The notes under the pieces were generated by a model. It was not told where the DNA came from and did not search any database. It was given only the letters and a program-made list of their open reading frames with translations. A stretch of DNA of 40,848 nt from Chloroflexota bacterium (GTDB taxonomy: Bacteria; Chloroflexota; Anaerolineae; Anaerolineales; UBA4823), in NCBI GenBank assembly GCA_029557965.1, contig JAKQIM010000032.1:1-40848 (forward strand), in the 5' to 3' direction. Positions 24,297 through 30,596 of this stretch are shown here, one piece after another. Both the position numbers and the translations under genes were made by a program. Each line of letters begins with the position of its first letter. Position 1 is the stretch's first letter.

Positions 24297-26450
24297 ATGC
24301 GCACGCTGCATGCGATAACGATCCCTTCAAGACAGTCGGTGTTCAAACAGCTTTTTGCCCGGCGCGCATTTGTGTTGAGCTTCTTGCTGTTGATCCTTGG
24401 CGGTGGGATCTTCATCGCGTTGATCATGCCCAAGTTTGGCAGCCTGGCTGAAGCGTCTCTTTACAGCGGCCAGGTAGCGCCTTACGATATTGAGGCCCCT
24501 TACGATCTGACATACGAGAGCCAGGTGCTGACCCAGCGCCAGCAAGAGCTGGCTGCCAATGCGGTAGCCCCGGTATATTCTTCGCCGGATACCGAAATCG
24601 CCCGCAAGCAGCTCGAACGCCTGAGTGCGGCCCTGGCCTATATCAGCAGCGTGCGCGCCGACCGTTATGCCAGCAGTGAACAAAAGCTGGCCGATATGGC
24701 CGCCCTGGAATACATGCAAACCAGCCACGATACCGGCCTGGCCATTCTCTCTCTCAGCGAGGCGCGCTGGCAAGTAGTGTATCAAGAGGCCATCGTGGTG
24801 TTAGAGCAGGTCATGCGCAGCACGGTGCGTGAAAATCGCCTGGACGACATCCGGCGCGGTGTGCCAACATTGATCAGCTTGTCACTCTCTGAGGAACAGG
24901 CCGATATCACGGCTGATCTGGTGACGGCCTTCATCGTACCCAACAGCATTTACAACGAAGAGATGACCGAGGTCGCCCGCCAGCAGGCCCGCCAAAACAC
25001 CCCGCCGGTGATGCGCTCTTTGGTGGCCGGGCAGAACATTGTCCAACGCGGCCAAGTCATCGCCGAGCAGGATATCGAAGTGCTTGAGAAATATGGCCTG
25101 GCCCAACCAGAAGAACGCTGGCAAGATATTCTCAGTGCGCTGATCATCACTGCGGTGGTCAGTGCACTGATCACGATCTATCTACGCCGCCGGGGGGCCC
25201 TGGTAAAAGCTCCCTTGGGTTTGCGCAGCCTGGTGGTCTTGCTGGTTTTGTTCCTGCTCTTCCTGCTGGCCGCCCGGATCGTCATTCCGGGCCGCACCGT
25301 AATCCCATATGTGTATCCCCTGATGGCTTACGGCCTGACCGTAGCAGCGTTGTTTGGGGCCGAGATGGCAATCATCTCCAGCCTGCCCCTGGCAATCCTG
25401 GCGGCTTACCAGATCCCATCAGCCCTTGACCTGACCGCGTTCTACACTTTGAGCAGTATCTTCGGTATTTTCGCGCTGCAGCGTGCCCGGCGCATCACCG
25501 ATTTCTTCACCGCAGGCGCCGCAATCGCCATCTCGGGGGCCTTGGTAGCCACCACCTACCGCCTGCTACAGCCCACAGCCGATGTGGTCGGGCTGGCAAC
25601 CCTGGCTGGGGCATCCATCGTCAACGGCGTGGCATCTGCCAGCATCAGCTTGCTGCTGCATTACTTCTTGGCACAAATCCTGGATATGACCACCGGGCTT
25701 CAACTGGTGGAGCTTTCTCGCCCAGACCACCCGCTTTTACAATTCATCCTGCGCAATGCCCCCGGCACTTACCAACACAGCTTGCAATTAGCCAACCTGG
25801 TTGAGCAGGCCGCCGAGCGCATCGGTGCCAACGGCTCTTTGGCCCGGGTGGGTGCGCTGTACCACGATGCCGGAAAAGCCCTCAACCCCTATTTCTTCAT
25901 CGAAAACCAGCCCACCGGCGACATCAACCCCCATGATGACCTGGACCCAACGGTAAGCGCGGCAACCATTATCCGCCATGTCACCGATGGCGTCACCCTG
26001 GCCCGCAAGTACCGCCTGCCGCGCCGCCTGGATGATTTCATCCTAGAACATCACGGCACCCTGATCACTCGCTACCAATATGTGCGCGCAGTCGAGGCCA
26101 AGGGCGGTGATGAAAGCCAGGTCGACCAAGAAGCTTTCCGCTACCCAGGACCTCGTCCTCAATCACGCGAAACAGCCCTGCTGATGTTGGCTGATGGGGC
26201 CGAAGCACGCATGCGCGCCGAACGGCCCAAAGATGCAGAAGAGCTGCGCGCCCTGATCCGCGGCATGATAGAAAGCCGCCGCTCCCTGGGGCAGCTCGAT
26301 GAAACCCACCTGACCCTGCGCGACCTGGATACGATCGTCGAATCCTTCACCACCACGTTAAGGGGGGCTTACCACGCGCGCATCCAATATCCTCAACTTC
26401 AACCGGCCCAAGATACAGCTCCTGAAGCGCCCAACAAGGATGCCGGCTGA
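24297..26450 (+). CDS. pgpH: 7TM-HD phosphodiesterase (PgpH type)
   Basis: PgpH enzymes hydrolyse cyclic di-AMP. The 717-residue protein has the expected order: a transmembrane helix (about 20-42), an extracytoplasmic 7TMR-HDED domain (about 45-275, including VAPVYSSPDTEIA), a block of six or seven transmembrane helices (about 280-470), and a cytoplasmic HD domain with the HDxGK motif at H523-D524 (LYHDAGKALNPYFF), preceded by GTYQHSL and followed by RHVTDGV and ILEHHGT. AAGGA is well placed before ATG 24297. The window has no c-di-AMP cyclase. It sits between yqeY and ybeY without the phoH found there in Firmicutes. Confidence 0.93.
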   Translation: MRTLHAITIPSRQSVFKQLFARRAFVLSFLLLILGGGIFIALIMPKFGSLAEASLYSGQVAPYDIEAPYDLTYESQVLTQRQQELAANAVAPVYSSPDTEIARKQLERLSAALAYISSVRADRYASSEQKLADMAALEYMQTSHDTGLAILSLSEARWQVVYQEAIVVLEQVMRSTVRENRLDDIRRGVPTLISLSLSEEQADITADLVTAFIVPNSIYNEEMTEVARQQARQNTPPVMRSLVAGQNIVQRGQVIAEQDIEVLEKYGLAQPEERWQDILSALIITAVVSALITIYLRRRGALVKAPLGLRSLVVLLVLFLLFLLAARIVIPGRTVIPYVYPLMAYGLTVAALFGAEMAIISSLPLAILAAYQIPSALDLTAFYTLSSIFGIFALQRARRITDFFTAGAAIAISGALVATTYRLLQPTADVVGLATLAGASIVNGVASASISLLLHYFLAQILDMTTGLQLVELSRPDHPLLQFILRNAPGTYQHSLQLANLVEQAAERIGANGSLARVGALYHDAGKALNPYFFIENQPTGDINPHDDLDPTVSAATIIRHVTDGVTLARKYRLPRRLDDFILEHHGTLITRYQYVRAVEAKGGDESQVDQEAFRYPGPRPQSRETALLMLADGAEARMRAERPKDAEELRALIRGMIESRRSLGQLDETHLTLRDLDTIVESFTTTLRGAYHARIQYPQLQPAQDTAPEAPNKDAG

Positions 26451-26496
26451 CCATGATGCAGTTTTGGCGCTTCTCGACCAACGATGAGAACAGGCT

Positions 26497-26943
26497 ATGA
26501 TCTATATCGAAATTACTGACTCAGTCCCAATTGAAACGAGCATTCTGGAGCAAGCGGCGGCGCTGGCCCTGCAACACGAGGCGGCGCCTGCCAATGCCGA
26601 GTTGACCGTTGTGATCGGAGATGATCAGCAATTGCACAAGCTCAACCAGCAGTACCGCAGCGTAGATGCCCCCACCGATGTGCTTTCCTTCCCCGCCGGC
26701 TATACCGACCCCGATTCAGATGCGCTTTACCTGGGCGATGTGATCATTTCGCTGCCAAGGGCTCAGGCCCAGGCCGCAGCCGGAGGCCATGACCTGGCTG
26801 ACGAGCTTCAACTTTTGGTTGTGCATGGCGTACTGCACCTGCTCGGGCATGATCACGGTGAAGCAGATGAAAAGCAGGCCATGCAGGCTGCCCAAGATGC
26901 TATTTTAAAACAACTCGGCTGCAAGGCTGCCCCAAAGTTATGA
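26497..26943 (+). CDS. ybeY: rRNA maturation endoribonuclease YbeY
   Basis: YbeY is a metal-dependent RNase needed for 16S rRNA 3' maturation and ribosome quality control. The 148-residue protein carries the zinc site motif HGVLHLLGHDH with H110, H114 and H120, preceded by NQQYRSVDAPTDVLSFP and LGDVIIS, all typical. It lies 46 bases after pgpH, and its TGA overlaps the dgkA start by ATGA. The start at 26497 has only a weak AGAACAGG upstream, so expression may depend on coupling within the operon. Confidence 0.96.
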   Translation: MIYIEITDSVPIETSILEQAAALALQHEAAPANAELTVVIGDDQQLHKLNQQYRSVDAPTDVLSFPAGYTDPDSDALYLGDVIISLPRAQAQAAAGGHDLADELQLLVVHGVLHLLGHDHGEADEKQAMQAAQDAILKQLGCKAAPKL

Positions 26944-27326
26944 AGTTTGTCGTTGAATTCTTCGAGTCACGCGGGCGGGCATTTCGCTATGCCTTTGCCG
27001 GCTGGTGGTATGTCATCCGCACCCAACGCAATGCCTGGATCCATGCGCTGGTCAGCGTGAGCGTGGTGGTGGTGTCGTTCTGGCTGCGCATCTCGCTGCG
27101 CGATTGGGCGGTGATCTTCCTGGCCATTGCCCTGGTCTGGATCGCGGAATTTCTGAACACGGCCCTAGAAGCCGTGGTGGACCTGGCCAGCCACCAGGAA
27201 CATCACGAGTTGGCCAAGGTGGGCAAAGATGTTGGGGCGGCGGCAGTGTTGATTGCGGCCGCCGCATCCGTCCTGATCGGCCTGCTCATCCTGGGCCCAC
27301 CATTGTGGCAAAAGCTCTTTTCTTGA
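26940..27326 (+). CDS. dgkA: Diacylglycerol/undecaprenol kinase
   Basis: The 128-residue membrane protein belongs to the small prokaryotic DgkA family. It has three helices (about 33-52, 55-78 and 97-119) and the conserved catalytic stretch: E70, N73, E77 (AEFLNTALEAVVDL) and the KVGKDVGAAAVL segment with D97. In Gram-positive-like bacteria the substrate is usually undecaprenol rather than diacylglycerol; which applies here cannot be told. It overlaps ybeY by four bases and is the last gene of the operon, followed by a very strong hairpin. Confidence 0.93.
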   Translation: MKFVVEFFESRGRAFRYAFAGWWYVIRTQRNAWIHALVSVSVVVVSFWLRISLRDWAVIFLAIALVWIAEFLNTALEAVVDLASHQEHHELAKVGKDVGAAAVLIAAAASVLIGLLILGPPLWQKLFS

Positions 27327-27328
27327 TC

Positions 27329-27377
27329 GCCAGAAACATAAAAGCGCTGTCTTAGGCAGCGCTTTTATGTTTCTGGC
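27329..27377. terminator. 21-bp perfect bidirectional terminator
   Basis: Bases 27329-27349 and 27357-27377 are perfectly complementary over 21 bp with a 7-nt loop. The hairpin starts two bases after the dgkA stop and ends 18 bases before the stop of the convergent gene at 27395. The stem contains an AAAA/TTTT block, and a short ATTTT follows on the rightward side. Confidence 0.9.
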
Positions 27378-27394
27378 ATTTTCTCCACTGGCGC

Positions 27395-28117
27395 TCAACG
27401 CACTTGCTGGAAGTTGATGATCACCAAGTTCTTATCACAATCGGTATATGTATCGAAGTAGACCTTTTCAGAGAGAGGTAGCTGCTGGGCATCCAGCAAC
27501 TGCACCCACAAGGCGTCGTTTGAAGCGCTTGGCCGGTCAGCGATCTTGAACTCATAACCGCCTTTGCCATAGTCCGGCGCCATGCCGGTCACCTGGATGA
27601 CGGTGTCAATGGTCACGCCATTGAACATGCCGCCCATCTGCACCAGCAAGTAGGGTACCGCTCTGCCTTGCATATCCAGGGCCTGCCCAGCCACACCCAA
27701 CCAGTTGCAGCCGGCTTCTGGGTGGCCCGAAATATACTTGGGATCGCCGGCATGCAAAACAAAGTTGAAATTACCCGGCAGGGGCGTAGGCGGTATCTCG
27801 GTGGCATCGGCCACCACAGGCGTAGACTCAATAGGCATCACACTTTGCTCTGTAGGAGTCCATGAAGGCTGGACCTGGAAACGCGGTGTGACGGTGGCGG
27901 TCGGCGGAGGTGGCATGGTTGAAATGGCAGGCAGCGTGGGCGGCGGGAAGGGATTGATGCCCACATTGGGATTGATGAAGATCACCAGAAAGACCGCCGC
28001 AACACACAGCATCAAGATCAACACCACCACCGTCAGGACATTCCAGGTCATACTGGAATCCCCCCGTTCACTTGGAATCCGGCGTATGTTTGGGCGACCA
28101 ACAGTATTGATAGACAT
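27395..28117 (-). CDS. Membrane-anchored protein with Thr/Pro linker, unknown function
   Basis: The 240-residue protein has a short cytoplasmic N-terminus, one transmembrane helix (about 25-48), a Pro/Thr-rich extracytoplasmic linker (about 52-112) and a compact C-terminal domain (about 115-240) with CNWLGVAGQALD, VQMGGMFNG and a final YTDCDKNLVIINF. Two cysteines in this domain could form a disulfide. The domain looks beta-rich; I do not recognise a named family. GAGAGGAACTT before ATG 28117 is a good ribosome-binding site. It follows the parvulin-like lipoprotein gene on the same strand by 57 bases, so it may be a client or companion of that protein, by context only. Confidence 0.75.
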   Translation of the reverse strand: MSINTVGRPNIRRIPSERGDSSMTWNVLTVVVLILMLCVAAVFLVIFINPNVGINPFPPPTLPAISTMPPPPTATVTPRFQVQPSWTPTEQSVMPIESTPVVADATEIPPTPLPGNFNFVLHAGDPKYISGHPEAGCNWLGVAGQALDMQGRAVPYLLVQMGGMFNGVTIDTVIQVTGMAPDYGKGGYEFKIADRPSASNDALWVQLLDAQQLPLSEKVYFDTYTDCDKNLVIINFQQVR

Positions 28118-28174
28118 AAGTTCCTCTCCCCAGCGGCACGGGCTTTTACCCTGGCTGACCGCAATTGAAATGGG

Positions 28175-29092
28175 CTATGGCAGCATTACTTGTATATTAC
28201 CCTGGCTGCGTTGTTCTGCCAACCAGGTTTGCAGCGCTTGCATCTGGAGAATCCGGCGGGCTTCAGGAGTCAACAGATGTTCGGCATCCTTTTCAATGAG
28301 CTGGATGATGTGAAAACCCAGGCGGGTTTCAATCACCGTGGTATAACTGCCGGGTTCCAGCGAAAAGATGGCATCATCCAACAGGGCTGCTTCAGTCAGG
28401 TAGCCCCGGGGGAACCAACCCAACTCGCCAGCAGTCAGCGGATCATAATCATCGGCCAACCCGACAAAATCCAAACCACTTTGCAACCAAGCATAAGCCT
28501 GTTCTGCATCACTAGAATTATATAGCAAAATCTGGCGAGCGTGTGCTTGTTCGGCAACTTCTCCCACGCCAGCCATGAGCTGGTCTCGCATCCAGGCCGC
28601 TTCAGCGGCCCGCCGCAAGGCAATCCGCAAAACCGGCTCAGAGAACCCATGCGCGGCGGCCCAATCGTTCAGGGCCTGTGCGCCGCCCAAACTGCCGGCC
28701 AGGGCATCCCAGCGTGCCTGCAAGGCCGCATCATCCACCACAAAACCCGCCTGGCGCGCACCCTGGGCCAGCAAAGCCTGGTTGGTCAGATCATCCAACA
28801 CCACTTGCTGTGCATCCGTTGCCAGATTCGTGCCAGATGAAGCCTGGAACATCCCCAGGTTAGCCTGGTATTCTTCCAGGGTGATCGATTCACCATTGAC
28901 CACAACCGCCAAGGGAACCGGGGTGGGCGTGGGTGTAGGGATGGGGGTTTCTGTGGCAGGCACACTCGAGGCTTCCACATTGGTGGGTATTATCCCCTCC
29001 CCGATCGTAGGGGTAGCAGTGTCACCATTACAGGCCGCCAATAACAGGCAGCAGGCTGCCAAAACAATTGAGTTGATTATACGCAAATTCAT
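28175..29092 (-). CDS. Lipoprotein peptidyl-prolyl isomerase (parvulin/SurA-PrsA-like)
   Basis: The 305-residue protein has a lipoprotein signal with LLAAC (C21), a Thr/Pro-rich linker (about 40-62), a SurA-N-like helical chaperone region (about 65-180; VVVNGESITLEEYQ is typical) and a parvulin-like PPIase domain (about 187-275; AHARQILLY, GELGWFPRGYL, LEPGSYTTVIETRLGFHIIQL). It should help fold secreted proteins on the outer face of the membrane. The start is the A of an ATG placed exactly where a transcript from the TATAAT at 29099-29104 would begin, so the mRNA is probably leaderless. It is divergent from the pheST unit. Confidence 0.9.
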   Translation of the reverse strand: MNLRIINSIVLAACCLLLAACNGDTATPTIGEGIIPTNVEASSVPATETPIPTPTPTPVPLAVVVNGESITLEEYQANLGMFQASSGTNLATDAQQVVLDDLTNQALLAQGARQAGFVVDDAALQARWDALAGSLGGAQALNDWAAAHGFSEPVLRIALRRAAEAAWMRDQLMAGVGEVAEQAHARQILLYNSSDAEQAYAWLQSGLDFVGLADDYDPLTAGELGWFPRGYLTEAALLDDAIFSLEPGSYTTVIETRLGFHIIQLIEKDAEHLLTPEARRILQMQALQTWLAEQRSQGNIQVMLP

Positions 29093-29098
29093 GGGCTA

Positions 29099-29104
29099 AT
29101 TATA
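29099..29104 (-). promoter_or_regulatory. -10 element of the parvulin gene (leaderless)
   Basis: Leftward TATAAT ends six bases before ATG 29092; the expected start site is the A of that ATG. No Shine-Dalgarno and no clear -35 are present. Confidence 0.6.
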
Positions 29105-29160
29105 GTTGATACTACCGGGTTTGGCATGGTTTTACGATAAAGGATTCTGATCCAAAAGGG

Positions 29161-29188
29161 TTGACAGAACCCCCATTTTGCAGATAAT
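29161..29188 (+). promoter_or_regulatory. Sigma-70 promoter of the T-box-pheST unit
   Basis: TTGACA (29161-29166) is a perfect -35. After 16 nt comes GATAAT (29183-29188), a 5/6 match to the -10; TAATTA at 29185 with an 18-nt spacer is an alternative. Transcription would begin near 29195, at the base of the T-box leader. Confidence 0.75.
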
Positions 29189-29189
29189 T

Positions 29190-29510
29190 AGGGCATCGAC
29201 CTTTAAAGGCTGTGAAAGAGGAAAGTAGCGCGGCAGAAGCCGCCAGGGAAGCGGGCGGCATAGACTGAAACCCCCGCCCGGCTGAATCTGCGTGAAGTTC
29301 CCTCCCGAGCCGCCTGGGTGAATGGCCCTCGACCAGTGAGTGCTTAATAGCTCAGGACGCCCCCCCGGCGTTACCAGGGGAGCTGATGAATACGTCAGCC
29401 TAAGCGGGCTGTGAAGCGGTAGCGCATTGTTACCACCATATCACAGCCAACAAGGGTGGTACCGCGGGAAACGCCTCCCGTCCCTTGCCTGGGGCGGGAT
29501 TTTTTATTTT
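29190..29510 (+). ncRNA. T-box riboswitch, tRNA-Phe specific, with terminator
   Basis: The 430-base gap before pheS is a complete T-box leader. It has an AGTA motif (in GAAAGTAGCG near 29219-29228) and, on the other side of stem I, the specifier TTC at 29298-29300, a Phe codon. Stem III is GGCTGTGA 29407-29414 paired with TCACAGCC 29441-29448. The T-box is at 29449-29467. The antiterminator pairs AAGGG (29452-29456) with CCCTT (29482-29486) and GCG (29464-29466) with CGT (29479-29481), leaving the 7-nt TGGTACC bulge. The competing terminator pairs 29477-29484 with 29491-29498 and is followed by a T-run to 29510. Uncharged tRNA-Phe should stabilise the antiterminator and turn on pheST. Confidence 0.95.
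29477..29510 (+). terminator. T-box intrinsic terminator
   Basis: CCCGTCCC (29477-29484) pairs with GGGGCGGG (29491-29498), one G-T pair, 6-nt loop, followed by ATTTTTTATTTT. Its 5' arm is shared with the antiterminator, so the two structures exclude each other. Confidence 0.9.
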
Positions 29511-29522
29511 GCGGAGGTGAAC

Positions 29523-30548
29523 ATGCTCACACAATTGGAACAGATCGAAAAGGCAGCCCTGGATGCGTTAAAAAACGTGCAGGACGAAGCCAGCCTGGAA
29601 CAGTGGCGGATTGCCCACCTGGGCCGCAGCGCACCGCTGATGCAGGTTTTTGACCAGCTTGGCAAACTCTCGAAAGAAGAACGCCCCCTGATCGGGCGGC
29701 GGGCTAATGAGGTCAAGCGCGGGCTGGATAACGCCCTGGCAGAGCAGTCAGAGGCCATGCGCCAGGCAGCCCTGGCCCGCACGCTGACGGCTGAGCGCCT
29801 GGATGTGACCCTGCCCGGCCGGCCGATAGGGCGCGGCCGCCTGCACCCATCCACCCAGATCTTGCGGCAAATCTACCGCATCTTTGCGGATATGGGCTTC
29901 CAGATCTACCGCTCACGCGAGGTCGAGTCGGACGAATACAACTTTGAAATGCTCAATATCCCAGCCCACCACCCGGCGCGAGATATGTGGGATACCTTCC
30001 ACACCACCGCCCCCGGCGTGCTGCTGCGCACCCACACTTCGCCCGGCCAGATCCATGTGATGCGCGAATACTATCCCCAACCCATCCGCGTCATCCTGCC
30101 GGGCATGTGCTTCCGCTATGAGCAGATCAGCGCTCGCAAAGAAACGCAGTTCAACCAGGTGGAGGGGCTGGCAGTGGGGCACCATATCACCTTTGGCGAT
30201 TTGAAAGGTACACTGAGCGATTTTGCCCGCCGCATGTTCGGCGAGCAGGTACGCACGCGCTTCCGCACCTCATACTTCCCCTTCACCGAGCCCAGCGCCG
30301 AGATGGACGTAGAATGCTTCTTGTGTGGCGGCAAGGGCTGCGGGGTTTGCTCAGGCACAGGCTGGCTAGAGATCTTGGGCTGCGGCATGGTGCACCCCAC
30401 CGTGCTGCGCAACGGCGGTTACGACCCGCTGAAATTCTCTGGCTTTGCCTTTGGCATGGGCCCAGAGCGCATTGCAATGCTGCGCTATAAAATTGAAGAT
30501 ATCCGTTATTTCTGGGCCAATGATGTGCGCTTCTTGGAGCAGTTCTAG
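29523..30548 (+). CDS. pheS: Phenylalanyl-tRNA synthetase alpha subunit
   Basis: The 341-residue alpha subunit carries the class II catalytic core of the (alpha-beta)2 enzyme that charges tRNA-Phe. It shows the N-terminal coiled-coil region, motif 2 (MCFRYEQISARKETQF), the Cys-rich segment CFLCGGKGCGVCSGTGW common in this subunit and motif 3 (GMGPERIAMLRY). The start at 29523 is set by GGAGGTG nine bases upstream, immediately after the T-box terminator; a longer frame from 29427 runs through the riboswitch and is not real. It is followed by pheT after 48 bases. Confidence 0.97.
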   Translation: MLTQLEQIEKAALDALKNVQDEASLEQWRIAHLGRSAPLMQVFDQLGKLSKEERPLIGRRANEVKRGLDNALAEQSEAMRQAALARTLTAERLDVTLPGRPIGRGRLHPSTQILRQIYRIFADMGFQIYRSREVESDEYNFEMLNIPAHHPARDMWDTFHTTAPGVLLRTHTSPGQIHVMREYYPQPIRVILPGMCFRYEQISARKETQFNQVEGLAVGHHITFGDLKGTLSDFARRMFGEQVRTRFRTSYFPFTEPSAEMDVECFLCGGKGCGVCSGTGWLEILGCGMVHPTVLRNGGYDPLKFSGFAFGMGPERIAMLRYKIEDIRYFWANDVRFLEQF

Positions 30549-30596
30549 GTGAAACCGCGCAAGCACGCGGATGCACGCTGATTGTAGAGGTCTATT

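Noticed and set aside
29427-29522. Upstream extension of pheS
   Set aside because: It covers the T-box antiterminator and terminator, so it is RNA structure and not coding.
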